This document shows, piece after piece, positions 7,313 through 15,158 of a stretch of 16,006 bases of DNA. The position numbers were made by a program, and so were the translations under genes. The notes beneath the pieces were generated by a model. It made no database searches and had not been told where the DNA came from. It was given only the letters and a program-made list of their open reading frames with translations. Numbering within the stretch: the stretch's first letter is position 1; each line of letters opens with the position of its first letter. The stretch is from the NCBI GenBank assembly GCA_003641415.1, contig QNAG01000032.1:1-16006 (forward strand), given 5' to 3'. This stretch comes from Candidatus Zixiibacteriota bacterium. Lineage in GTDB: Bacteria; Zixibacteria; MSB-5A5; GN15; FEB-12.

Positions 7313-8593
7313 ATGGCAAAAACACTGAAGGAAAAACTGGCTGCAATGATACCGAAGCTTCGTGAAGAACGAGCCGGTCTCATGAAACAGTACGGAGCGA
7401 CCAAGATTTCCGAGGTTTCTGTTGCTCAAGCAATTGGCGGCATGCGCGGAATTAAGGGTATGGTTTGCGACACTTCTGTTGTTGAACCAGATCAAGGATT
7501 GATTATTCGCAATTACCCCCTGAACAAACTCACATCCAAAATTCCAGAGGAAATCTTCTGGCTACTCATCACTGGCAAACTGCCCACCAAAGATGAGCTT
7601 AAACTGTTCCAAAAAGAACTGAAGACTTATGGTGAAGTCCCTAATTACGTCTGGAAAATCCTCAAGGCAATGCCCAAAAGTTCACACCCAATGGCTATGC
7701 TCGACACGGCTATCTTAGCGATGGAGAACGAATCTATCTTCCGCAAACGCTATGCAGAAGGTATGCCCAAGACGGAATACTGGGAAGCGGCGCTTGAAGA
7801 TTCTATGCGAATAATGGGTACAATCCACACTATAGCAGCCGGCGTCTACCGCATCAAGTATCACAAGGGTGATCTGATCAAACCCTCGCCAAAGCTCGAC
7901 TGGGCTGCTGATTATGCTCACATGCTGGGGCTCCCCCCCCGCAAAGGCGACACCGCTAAAATGATGCGCCTTTACCTTACACTGCATAGTGACCATGAGG
8001 GTGGTAATGTGTCTGCCAATACCTGCCATACAGTTGGTTCAGCTTTATCTGATCCGTTCTACGCTGTTTCAGCAGGTCTGAATGGACTGGCAGGTCCTCT
8101 ACATGGTTTAGCCAACCAGGAATGCTTGGGCTGGGTTCTCGAGACAATCGACAAATTCGGTGGTGTACCAACCAAGAAGGAAATCACTGAATATGCCTGG
8201 GATACTCTAAACAGCGGAAAGGTTATCCCGGGTTATGGGCACGCTGTCCTTCGGGTCACTGATCCACGGTTCACTGCCTTCCTGGCCTTTGGCAAAAAGT
8301 ACTTGCCTAAGGACCCTGTTTTCCAAACTGTCAATCTCGTATTCGATACGGTTCCTGGAGTCCTGAAAGAACACGGCAAAGCCAAGAACCCATGGCCGAA
8401 TGTCGATGCCGGTTCTGGCGCCATCTTGTACTCTTTCGGTATAACCCAGTTCGAGTACTACACTGTTCTCTTCTCGGTTTCTCGTTCAATGGGAATGCTG
8501 TCACAATTGGTACTCAACCGTGCCCTCGGCACCCCTATTACACGTCCGAAATCTGTCAGCACCGAATGGCTAATTAACCAGGTAAAGAAGTAA
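7313..8593 (+). CDS. gltA: Citrate synthase, eukaryote-like (type I, Geobacteraceae-type)
   Basis: A 426-residue citrate synthase condensing acetyl-CoA and oxaloacetate to citrate. It carries HSDHEGGNVSANTCHTVGSALSDP (225-248) and NGLAGPLHGLANQE (257-270), which match mitochondrial citrate synthase far better than E. coli GltA. Catalytic residues by pig numbering are H264 (H274), H310 in PGYGHAVLR (H320) and D365 in NVDAGSGAIL (D375); R314 matches R329. The N-terminus lacks a transit peptide and has the extra helices of the eukaryotic form. AAGGAG at 7301-7306 fixes the ATG. It is monocistronic, with its own promoter, a CRP-type palindrome and a terminator. In Geobacter this enzyme type feeds acetate oxidation through the TCA cycle. 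Confidence 0.95.
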   Translation: MAKTLKEKLAAMIPKLREERAGLMKQYGATKISEVSVAQAIGGMRGIKGMVCDTSVVEPDQGLIIRNYPLNKLTSKIPEEIFWLLITGKLPTKDELKLFQKELKTYGEVPNYVWKILKAMPKSSHPMAMLDTAILAMENESIFRKRYAEGMPKTEYWEAALEDSMRIMGTIHTIAAGVYRIKYHKGDLIKPSPKLDWAADYAHMLGLPPRKGDTAKMMRLYLTLHSDHEGGNVSANTCHTVGSALSDPFYAVSAGLNGLAGPLHGLANQECLGWVLETIDKFGGVPTKKEITEYAWDTLNSGKVIPGYGHAVLRVTDPRFTAFLAFGKKYLPKDPVFQTVNLVFDTVPGVLKEHGKAKNPWPNVDAGSGAILYSFGITQFEYYTVLFSVSRSMGMLSQLVLNRALGTPITRPKSVSTEWLINQVKK

Positions 8594-8616
8594 TCGCACT
8601 TCGTATGACTACTATG

Positions 8617-8646
8617 AAGGCGGTCCTTTTCAGGGCCGCCTTTTTG
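8617..8646 (+). terminator. Intrinsic terminator of gltA
   Basis: AAGGCGGTCC (8617-8626) pairs with GGGCCGCCTT (8633-8642) around TTTTCA, a 10-bp stem with one T-G pair, followed by a T5 run (8641-8645). It starts 23 nt after the gltA stop. The remaining 125 nt up to the convergent histidine kinase gene show nothing further. Confidence 0.85.
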
Positions 8647-8771
8647 TTATAGACATGTATCTGAACACACAATTCCGGTCATCTTTCACCCTTATCCAAC
8701 CAAGCAACATCTGCGAACAGAGTCGAAGAACAGCGAACATGGCAATCTATGATCTTTACCCTTCAATCAAC

Positions 8772-10796
8772 TCATGCTGGAATCCTGATAACGAACTCAG
8801 TGCCACCAGATTCCGACTCCTTAACCGTAATGGTTCCACCAAGATCAGAAACAATACGATGCGCGGTTGGAAGCCCCAACCCGGTACCGGCTTCCTTGGT
8901 AGTGAAGTATGGTGTAAAAACTTTTTCTCTCAAAGCTGGCTCGATTCCAACTCCATTGTCTGAAAAACGAATCTCAACAAAGTTGTCTTGTTTACAGGCT
9001 ATGATTTGTATCTGCCCATGAGAGCGACCTGTCAGGGCTTCCTTAGAATTGTTGAACAAATTGGTGAATAGCTCGCGCAAACTGTCAGGATCAACATCAA
9101 AAGCAATATCTGATTGTATGTCAATCTTCACATCGATACCTAAATTCTCAGCCTCAAGCCTTAGAAATTGACCAAACTCTGTGAAGAAGTCATTCAACAT
9201 CACTCTTGGAATTTGCCCCTTGTCAGCTCTGGCAAGGGCAAGAAAACGAGTCATAATACTGTTGAGACGCTTGGCCTCTTTGCGAATCTCTCCTGTAAAT
9301 GCCTGATATTCATCCTTGTTGTTTTCTGGAGTGAACTCCATAGCCAATCGTTGGGCGGCAATAGATATTGTGTTAAGCGGATTTCTTATTTCATGTGCCA
9401 CGCCAGCCGCCAGATTGCCCATTTCCGACAATCGCTGTCGCCGAGCTGAAGCTTCCTCATATTCTTTTAACTGTGTGATATCATAGATCACAACTACTAA
9501 ACCTGAAGAATTCAACCCAACCATTGAAAATTCGGAAACGGCAACTAAAAGAGTCTTCTCCACATTGTCAATAATGGCCTTTATCTCGTGATCTTCAGAT
9601 TTATCTTTCCACTCTACCAATTGTCTCAGACTCAGTCCCTGTGTTAAGACAACCTCGTTCCATTTATGCCCCAATACTTCGTTCAAACCCAGTATCTGCT
9701 CAAAAGCTCTATTGGCAATCGAGATTGTACCACTCAGATTGATCGAGGCAACTCCAGTATGCATCTGATCAAAGATAACATCAGTGCTCGACTTTATCTC
9801 ACTATACTGACGACTGATCTGACGACGTTTTTGTCGGCTGTTGAAGTAAAGTAAACCGAACAACAGTAGCCCAAACATAGCTACCGCTAAAATTGCCATA
9901 AGGCGATCGAATCCTCGGGAAACGACATGGAATCCTTCCAGTGACAGACCGATTCGGAACAATCCAAAAGGATACTCATCAGTAGCAAATGGCCGTACCA
10001 ATTCAAGCACTTCCCTACCCTGAAACTGGTATAGCCGGTGAACGATTGTATCACTCTCAAGCGCGGTTGTTAAAAAAGGATCGGACTCAATTGCCAGTAA
10101 TTGACCGGTAGAACGAGAGGAAAATATTATGCCGTCTGTATCTTGGTAGAAAATATACTCCACCCCAGCCTCTCGTGCCATATTCTGTACCAGATACCCA
10201 ATCTGAGTCTGTCTGAGACCCTCCGCATAGTATAACGCATCAGCCACTATTACAAAAACGCGATCAAGAGTATTAGTCAAACGCAGATAGTAATGATCCA
10301 CCTGCCCCACTTCTTCCCCTTGGTGAAAGAGGAGCACATAGAAGCTCTCAGCATCCGAAGCCAGATCTCGAACTTCCTCAATAACGAAGTCAGGAAGAAA
10401 GCCTTGTTCCCCCTCAATGTTAGCTGATGAGATTGTTAAACCTTCAAGGTCACAAATGAATACCGCTTTCAGATCATGTCGCTGGACTATCTGCTGAAGA
10501 GATTTATCTGCATTTTTGTCAAGAGGGATGTCATTCAATATTGCAACTATCTCATTGAACCGTCGATGAACGAGGTAGTCATAAAAGGACTCCGAGGCAA
10601 TTGCATTCGTAGAGGCACGGGCCAGAGCTTCGGTAAAAGTTGTTCCCTGCATCACCAACAACTTGAGGCTGTCCTTGCGGCTGACCTGCATACCTATCCA
10701 CGCAAATACAAAGACCAGTAGCGCAAGTAATGCAACAACAGTTACGAGCACAGGCCTCTCAAGCCACGGTACAGCTGTTCTCGGCATAAAACGCAT
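8772..10796 (-). CDS. PAS-containing membrane sensor histidine kinase (NtrB/ZraS-like core)
   Basis: A 674-residue sensor kinase. Membrane segments at about 15-36 and 298-317 enclose a periplasmic region of about 260 residues, probably a Cache-like sensor (IFYQDTDGIIFSSRS near 215-229). A PAS domain follows (about 336-445), then HisKA with H468 in GVAHEIRNPLNTI as phosphoacceptor, the N box NLFNNSKEA (579-587), G1 DNGVGI (613-618), F-box-like FTPYFTTKEAGTGLGL and G2. HEIRNPL with this PAS arrangement resembles kinases that pair with NtrC-family regulators, but no regulator lies nearby. No HAMP domain is evident. Two start ATGs (10796, 10787) lack a clear ribosome site. It begins 42 nt after the other kinase gene, so the two probably share a transcript. 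Ligand unknown. Confidence 0.9.
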   Translation of the reverse strand: MRFMPRTAVPWLERPVLVTVVALLALLVFVFAWIGMQVSRKDSLKLLVMQGTTFTEALARASTNAIASESFYDYLVHRRFNEIVAILNDIPLDKNADKSLQQIVQRHDLKAVFICDLEGLTISSANIEGEQGFLPDFVIEEVRDLASDAESFYVLLFHQGEEVGQVDHYYLRLTNTLDRVFVIVADALYYAEGLRQTQIGYLVQNMAREAGVEYIFYQDTDGIIFSSRSTGQLLAIESDPFLTTALESDTIVHRLYQFQGREVLELVRPFATDEYPFGLFRIGLSLEGFHVVSRGFDRLMAILAVAMFGLLLFGLLYFNSRQKRRQISRQYSEIKSSTDVIFDQMHTGVASINLSGTISIANRAFEQILGLNEVLGHKWNEVVLTQGLSLRQLVEWKDKSEDHEIKAIIDNVEKTLLVAVSEFSMVGLNSSGLVVVIYDITQLKEYEEASARRQRLSEMGNLAAGVAHEIRNPLNTISIAAQRLAMEFTPENNKDEYQAFTGEIRKEAKRLNSIMTRFLALARADKGQIPRVMLNDFFTEFGQFLRLEAENLGIDVKIDIQSDIAFDVDPDSLRELFTNLFNNSKEALTGRSHGQIQIIACKQDNFVEIRFSDNGVGIEPALREKVFTPYFTTKEAGTGLGLPTAHRIVSDLGGTITVKESESGGTEFVIRIPA

Positions 10797-10838
10797 ATAA
10801 CTAAAAAATAAGGATTGTAAATAGACAGCAACAAAAAG

Positions 10839-12827
10839 CTAAGTTTGTATCGATTTTGATGGTTGCTCGAATTGCGGGATAGATGTCTGTTTACCAGAAT
10901 AACTGACAGGAATTATAATCGCAAAAACAGCGCCTTTGTCATAAGTGTAGGTTATGTAACCCATATGGCCATCTATAATTTTTCTACATGTTACCAGACC
11001 TATACCTTGCCCCTTTTCTTTGGTTGTAAAGCGGCGATTGAAGAGCTGACCCACTTTATCGGCTGGTACACCAGAGCCGTTATCCCTGATTTCGATTTTT
11101 ACTGCACGGTGTTTATTTATCTCAGTAACAGATGTTGTAACAGAAATATTCCTTTCTCCGCTCTTTTCGAGAAGAGCTTCAGCAGCATTGTCAACCAGAT
11201 TAACCAACACCTGTTGAATCTGATTAGCATCTATTTGAGCCAGAGGAAGCTTGGTCGACAAGTGTGTCTGGATAGTCATAAAATCGAATCTGTTCTGTGG
11301 CTTAAGAAATGCTACCACATTCTCTACCATTTGGTTAATATCGCACAGTTCAACTATTACTTCACTACGATCAGTATCCATCAAACCATCAGCAAAACGA
11401 GTGATGTGGTCAATCGACTCACGCATCCGATTCAAATTGCATGCAGCCTTTTTCTGCTCCCCACTTGCCATAGCAAGCGGTAACAATTCCAAGTTTCCCG
11501 ATAGAACAGAAAGGTGATTGTTTATTTCATGCGCAATCTCGCTAGCCATTCTACCGCGAGTATAGAAACGATCCAGCCTAACCATCATCTCTTGGAAACG
11601 TTTACTCTCAGTGATATCACGTATCATATACAGGTTCGCAAAGGGCAAATCATCCCCTGCCGCAAGAGGCAGGCATATCAAATAGGCAGGAAAATGACTG
11701 CCATCTTGTCGTCGGGCCACTACCTCAACACCAGATTCATTCTGTAAAGAATATCTTTCACCAGCTTTTGTAACTACCGGTTTGTCGAACAATGAATTCA
11801 ATTCTCGACCTACCGCTTCTGTACCAGAATATCCGAACAGCTCCTTTGCTTTCCGGTTGAAAATGATTATTTCACCATCAGAATCGGACGCCACCACTCC
11901 AATGGGAGAATTCTCGATAACCGTACCGAGCAAAACCTGCGATTCTTTCAAACTTATAGTAGCATCTTTCAATCGATGGCTGAACTTCTCCAACTTCTGG
12001 TGGTCATCCCAGAGCGTTTGCGACATCCGGTTGAAAGCACGCCGCAACTTATCCAGTTCCTCTTCTCCCTCAGCTTCTATTGTATAGTACAAATCACCTT
12101 TGGCGGTTTTCTCCAATCCGTGTAAAAGACGTCGGTAGGGACGATTGAATTGCTTCATGATAAGATATACAATTAACAGCGCTGACAGGATAGCTCCTAA
12201 AAAGAGAATCAGCAAAGCATACAGCATAGTTGATCTGTCCGACACAAGAAGATCATGCTCCCACACTATCAGAAGGAGCGCAGAAACTCCCGACTGGAGA
12301 TCTTGAAATAAATAACTGTACAGAATATGCTCATTGTTGAGTTCGAGTGGAGTTAGCTGTCCCTGTAGGCTATGGTTCCATAACTGCTCCTCCCGGGCTT
12401 CTGTAACTTCGGAGAGTACATCCATGAGTGCATAGTCTTCGACCATTGTATCCGAATGATACGAACATTCAATCATCTGACCTTGTGATGTACGGATAAA
12501 TACTTGAGCCAAAACAATACTCTCTTCATTGGACATTGTCTCTGTCAGGATAGTCTCAATACTGGTAACTGATTCCGAACTGAGCGATTGTTTATATTTC
12601 CCATTAAGAACATCCAGCATCGGTGGACACTTCTCATTCAGAACCTCCTCCAAATGCTTGTTTTCCTTAACAGGAGAAACCTCCGCACTCGGGAATAGAA
12701 CTATAAGAGCCAGAGCCGCAAAGACAAAAACAACCTGAACCAGAATCAGATGACTCAGACGTATCATCAAACCAGGCTTCCGATCAAGCATAAGCCGATC
12801 AAGTATTATGTGAGCATTCCAGCGCAT
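10839..12827 (-). CDS. HAMP-PAS membrane sensor histidine kinase
   Basis: A sensor kinase of 662 residues from the ATG at 12825-12827 (675 if a TTG at 12864-12866 is used; residue numbers here count from the TTG). Membrane segments at about 35-59 and 212-237 enclose a 150-residue extracytoplasmic domain I do not recognise. Then come HAMP (about 238-291), PAS (about 311-425, ending in MIRDITESKRFQ), a HisKA-like helix with H446 in SEIAHEINNHLSVLSGNLELL, the N box NLVDNAAEALL (556-566), G1 RDNGSGVP (594-601), and the G2 region KEKGQGIGL. The HEINN variant replaces the more usual HE[IL]RNP. I prefer the ATG because the longer form adds only weak hydrophobic sequence, though neither start has a good ribosome site. 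It precedes the second kinase and lies just downstream of the structured repeat at 12884-12954. Confidence 0.88.
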   Translation of the reverse strand: MRWNAHIILDRLMLDRKPGLMIRLSHLILVQVVFVFAALALIVLFPSAEVSPVKENKHLEEVLNEKCPPMLDVLNGKYKQSLSSESVTSIETILTETMSNEESIVLAQVFIRTSQGQMIECSYHSDTMVEDYALMDVLSEVTEAREEQLWNHSLQGQLTPLELNNEHILYSYLFQDLQSGVSALLLIVWEHDLLVSDRSTMLYALLILFLGAILSALLIVYLIMKQFNRPYRRLLHGLEKTAKGDLYYTIEAEGEEELDKLRRAFNRMSQTLWDDHQKLEKFSHRLKDATISLKESQVLLGTVIENSPIGVVASDSDGEIIIFNRKAKELFGYSGTEAVGRELNSLFDKPVVTKAGERYSLQNESGVEVVARRQDGSHFPAYLICLPLAAGDDLPFANLYMIRDITESKRFQEMMVRLDRFYTRGRMASEIAHEINNHLSVLSGNLELLPLAMASGEQKKAACNLNRMRESIDHITRFADGLMDTDRSEVIVELCDINQMVENVVAFLKPQNRFDFMTIQTHLSTKLPLAQIDANQIQQVLVNLVDNAAEALLEKSGERNISVTTSVTEINKHRAVKIEIRDNGSGVPADKVGQLFNRRFTTKEKGQGIGLVTCRKIIDGHMGYITYTYDKGAVFAIIIPVSYSGKQTSIPQFEQPSKSIQT

Positions 12828-12875
12828 CGTAATGTATATCGGCAATCCAGAGAAAAGTAAGATCAAGTGAAGTTA

Positions 12876-12954
12876 ATAAAAAACTGGGAGTGGTGGAGGG
12901 GGATGCCCGACTCTAACGTCAGGTGGCTGGAAATCCAGCGCACACCACTCCCAG
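12876..12954 (-). other. 71-nt three-way-junction-like inverted repeat plus T6 (possible small RNA or leader)
   Basis: Perfect 12-bp arms CTGGGAGTGGTG (plus 12884-12895) and CACCACTCCCAG (12943-12954) enclose 47 nt. Read on the minus strand, the inside holds two local hairpins: GCTGG-ATTT-CCAGC and CCTGAC-GTTAGA-GTCGGG. The second pairs fully only on the minus strand, where a T-G wobble replaces what is a C-A mismatch on plus. The closing arm is followed on the minus strand by TTTTTT. It is thus a branched structure with a terminator-like end, lying between trxB and the kinase pair. It could be a small RNA, an attenuating leader of the kinases, or an elaborate terminator of upstream transcription. 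It matches no RNA family I recognise. Confidence 0.5.
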
Positions 12955-13293
12955 GTATTTTCCTGGAAAGTAAATTTCTTGCTTACGCTCTAAGCAACAG
13001 CCATGCCCTTCTTAAATAGGAAAAACAATACATGACTATTCCATCTATTATCCTCTGTCACACCCATTTATAGAAATCAATAAATAAGGAGTACAAAATT
13101 ATCTATAGAGAAATACAGCCAAAGTTGCCACAATTTACACAATACGTGCAATACTATGCACACAGACGAGCTTTCGTGTGCTTTCTCATCCGTCAAGAAA
13201 AACTGTATCAATCACTCAGTATTTGACAAAGTTTAATCCATAACGGAGTGAAACTTTACAGAGTAAAATTGAAAGTGAATTATGACAATCTCT
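12955..13293. other. Intergenic region between trxB and the histidine kinases
   Basis: About 340 nt without a supported gene, AT-rich compared with its surroundings. It holds several small inverted repeats: CCAGG-TATTTT-CCTGG (12951-12966), TTGCTTA-CGCTC-TAAGCAA (12979-12997), GCACAC/GTGTGC (13159-13164 and 13177-13182) and AAAGTTT/AAACTTT (13228-13234 and 13251-13257). None has a convincing T tract, so the trxB terminator is unresolved. On the minus strand, TTGCTT (12997-12992), 17 nt and TTTACT (12974-12969) form a weak promoter candidate for the structured element downstream. Confidence 0.4.
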
Positions 13294-14229
13294 TTAGACC
13301 CCGAGTTCCTCCAACCGTTTTTCGGCCGCCACTGCTGCCGTTGTTCCGTCGCCGACGGCATTCGTGATCTGGCGGACCAATTGAGACCTGACATCCCCAC
13401 ATGCAAATATACCGGGAATAGATGTCTCCATATTCTCGTTAGTTACGATGTATCCACCCTGATCCTTGCGCATAGTTTCATGCGTAATATCTGAATTCGG
13501 ACGAAAGCCTACAAAAACAAAAACAGCCCCAACTTTAAGGGTAAACTTATCTCCCTTTTTGACATTCTTAATAGAAAGATCAGTAACCTTTTTGCCATCG
13601 CCGTTTATCGATTCCACTACGGAATCCCAAATAATCTCAATCTTCTTATTATTGAAGGCTCGCCGTTGAATAACTTTCTGAGCTCGAAGTTGGTCTCGCC
13701 TATGAATGATACAAACCTTTGAACCAAACTTCGTCAAAAACATGGCCTCTTCAACTGCGGCATCTCCCCCACCTACAACAGCAATAACCTGATCACGGAA
13801 AAAAGCGCCATCGCAGATTGCACAATAGGAAACGCCGCGGCCGGTATATTCTTTCTCACCGGGGACATCAAGATAAACGGGAGAGCCGCCAGTCGAAAGG
13901 ATCACTGCCTTAGCTCGATATGTGTTACCTGAAGCACAACGCACTAAACGATCATCGCCATCAACAGAAACTTCTTCGACTTCCTCAGATTGGACCTCAA
14001 GTCCGAATTTCTTAGCATGATTAGCCATCTTTTGAGCTAACTCAAATCCTGATATTTTTTCAAATCCAGGGTAATCTTCTACTTCCTCGGTATTAGCAAT
14101 CTGTCCCCCTGGCTGGTATTTCTCCAGACATACAACCTTGCGATTCGCCCTGGCTCCGTACAACCCAGCAGTCAATCCTCCCGGACCCGCCCCCACGATA
14201 ACTATGTCATACTTTTTCTCTTCTGCCAT
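13294..14229 (-). CDS. trxB: Thioredoxin reductase
   Basis: A 311-residue flavoprotein of the low-molecular-weight thioredoxin reductase family, passing electrons from NAD(P)H through FAD and a redox disulfide to thioredoxin. It shows the FAD-binding GAGPGG (13-18), GGQIANTEEVEDYPGF (41-56), the active CAIC pair C136/C139 in SYCAICDGAFF, the NADPH-binding GGGDAAVE (153-160) with HRRD (176-179), and the C-terminal FAD motif GIFACGDV (273-280). HRR normally accompanies NADPH preference. GAGGTG shortly before the ATG supports the start. It follows cobO on the same strand by about 106 nt, far enough to have its own promoter; no thioredoxin gene is next to it. Ferredoxin-type reductases share the fold, but the CxxC and HRR favour the classical enzyme. 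Confidence 0.95.
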   Translation of the reverse strand: MAEEKKYDIVIVGAGPGGLTAGLYGARANRKVVCLEKYQPGGQIANTEEVEDYPGFEKISGFELAQKMANHAKKFGLEVQSEEVEEVSVDGDDRLVRCASGNTYRAKAVILSTGGSPVYLDVPGEKEYTGRGVSYCAICDGAFFRDQVIAVVGGGDAAVEEAMFLTKFGSKVCIIHRRDQLRAQKVIQRRAFNNKKIEIIWDSVVESINGDGKKVTDLSIKNVKKGDKFTLKVGAVFVFVGFRPNSDITHETMRKDQGGYIVTNENMETSIPGIFACGDVRSQLVRQITNAVGDGTTAAVAAEKRLEELGV

Positions 14230-14335
14230 TTAATTACACCTCTATATTACATATTTTTGCACTTCAATTAATAACATATCACATGAAATATCTAACAGAA
14301 ATCAATGGCATTTGTTCACTCAAAAAAAATATTCC

Positions 14336-14884
14336 CTACCAATCAATACCCTTTCTCGCTTTGATACCCTTTTGGAAAGGATGTTTGACTTCTTTCATCT
14401 CTGTAACCAGATCAGCTTTCTCAATAAGCCAATCCCTGGCATTGCGTCCTGTAATAACCATGTGCAATTTATTAGCTCGGGCTTCCAGTAGCTCCTCAAC
14501 CTCCTCGTCGGTCACCAATCCAAGATCAACAGCCACATTGAGTTCATCAAGGATAACAAGCTCATAGGAATCTGAACGAATCTTCTCAAGAGCAAGTTTA
14601 ACTCCTTCTTTTGCTGCTTGTCGGTGTTCCTCAAAATCCTTTCTGTCATTCAGGATACCCACACAACCCTCACCTACCACATGCAATTCAATGAGCTTCC
14701 CAAGACGCTTGAGTCCCTCAAGTTCCCCATATTTCCAGGTTCCCTTGACAAACTGGATAATGCATACCCGCCAATCATGTCCTACCGCTCGAACGCATAC
14801 TCCGAGAGCGGCTGTTGTCTTACCTTTGCCATCACCGGTATAGACAATCAGAAACCCTTTTTTCTTCTCAGCCTTTTTTATCAT
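14336..14884 (-). CDS. cobO: Cob(I)yrinic acid a,c-diamide adenosyltransferase (CobO/BtuR)
   Basis: A 182-residue ATP:corrinoid adenosyltransferase of the CobA/CobO/BtuR family, attaching the 5'-deoxyadenosyl group of ATP to the cobalt of reduced corrinoids, for de novo synthesis or salvage. The P-loop variant GDGKGKTT is at 17-24, LVILDELN at 109-116 is the Walker B-like element, and the C-terminal GIKARKGIDW is the usual ending. I start at the ATG at 14882-14884, which has GAGG five bases upstream, rather than the in-frame TTG at 14908. No other corrinoid gene is in the window and no cobalamin riboswitch precedes it, so it may serve salvage and B12-dependent enzymes elsewhere. The PduO and EutT families perform the same reaction but look different. 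Confidence 0.94.
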   Translation of the reverse strand: MIKKAEKKKGFLIVYTGDGKGKTTAALGVCVRAVGHDWRVCIIQFVKGTWKYGELEGLKRLGKLIELHVVGEGCVGILNDRKDFEEHRQAAKEGVKLALEKIRSDSYELVILDELNVAVDLGLVTDEEVEELLEARANKLHMVITGRNARDWLIEKADLVTEMKEVKHPFQKGIKARKGIDW

Positions 14885-14932
14885 GTCTCCCTCACTGCCG
14901 ATAAGCAAAAAATAAAGTCCAATTTAATCACT

Positions 14933-14960
14933 AAAGTAGTACCCTAAAACCGAATGTCAA
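14933..14960 (-). promoter_or_regulatory. Candidate promoter of cobO
   Basis: On the minus strand TTGACA (14960-14955), a 16-nt spacer and TACTTT (14938-14933). The -35 match is perfect, the -10 weak. The -35 overlaps one arm of the inverted repeat CAACTGC-CGTT-GCAGTTG (14958-14975), a possible operator. Confidence 0.4.
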
Positions 14961-14989
14961 CTGCCGTTGCAGTTGTCCATTAGCAAAAT

Positions 14990-15010
14990 TACTTCTTCAT
15001 GTCAGAAGTA
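14990..15010. repeat. 21-bp inverted repeat in the cobO/dcd divergent region
   Basis: TACTTCT (14990-14996), seven bases, AGAAGTA (15004-15010), a perfect dyad in the 274-nt region between the divergent cobO and dcd genes. Length and symmetry suit a dimeric repressor. Nearby GGCCCAC-ATC-GTGGGTC (15043-15059) forms a further 7-bp hairpin without a T tract. No confident dcd promoter is seen. Confidence 0.4.
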
Positions 15011-15135
15011 TAACATATAAGATGTGATACTCAAATGATACCGGCCCACATCGTGGGTCTGTTTGATCTCCGTTTCAACTCAGATTTCTATTTACACATC
15101 GCCACTTTACCATTATCTTCATGCGTGATATTACA

Positions 15136-15149
15136 ACTCCTGAAGGAGT
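15136..15149 (+). promoter_or_regulatory. Hairpin over the dcd ribosome binding site
   Basis: ACTCCTGAAGGAGT: ACTCC pairs with GGAGT around a TGAA tetraloop, burying the AAGGAG (15143-15148) that serves the ATG at 15159. A five-pair stem is only moderately stable, so it may tune rather than block translation. Confidence 0.4.
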
Positions 15150-15158
15150 ATTTATATA

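Noticed and set aside
8647..8771. Gap between the gltA terminator and the convergent kinase gene
   Set aside because: No ORF, strong dyad or promoter recognised; the plus-strand ORF at 8655-8963 runs antisense into the kinase.
12884..12954. tRNA, selenocysteine tRNA or SRP RNA at the 12-bp inverted repeat
   Set aside because: No T-loop, no 7-nt anticodon loop, no D-loop GG, and the GGAA is not flanked by the CC/GG pairs of SRP domain IV; the third hairpin has a 4-nt loop.
13087..13226. AAGGAG followed by a 42-codon frame starting at ATT (IIYREIQPKLPQF)
   Set aside because: ATT starts are rare, composition is not protein-like and no family is recognised.
13282..13494. Plus-strand ORF beginning MTISLDPEFLQPFFG
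   Set aside because: Antisense to the trxB 3' end, which is unambiguous; no ribosome site.
15023..15027. TGTGA half-site upstream of dcd, and a similar one upstream of trxB near 14272
   Set aside because: Neither has a second half at N6 spacing, unlike the perfect site at gltA.
14885..15158. Possible cobalamin riboswitch upstream of cobO
   Set aside because: No B12-box-like sequence or supporting stem pattern was seen on the minus strand.
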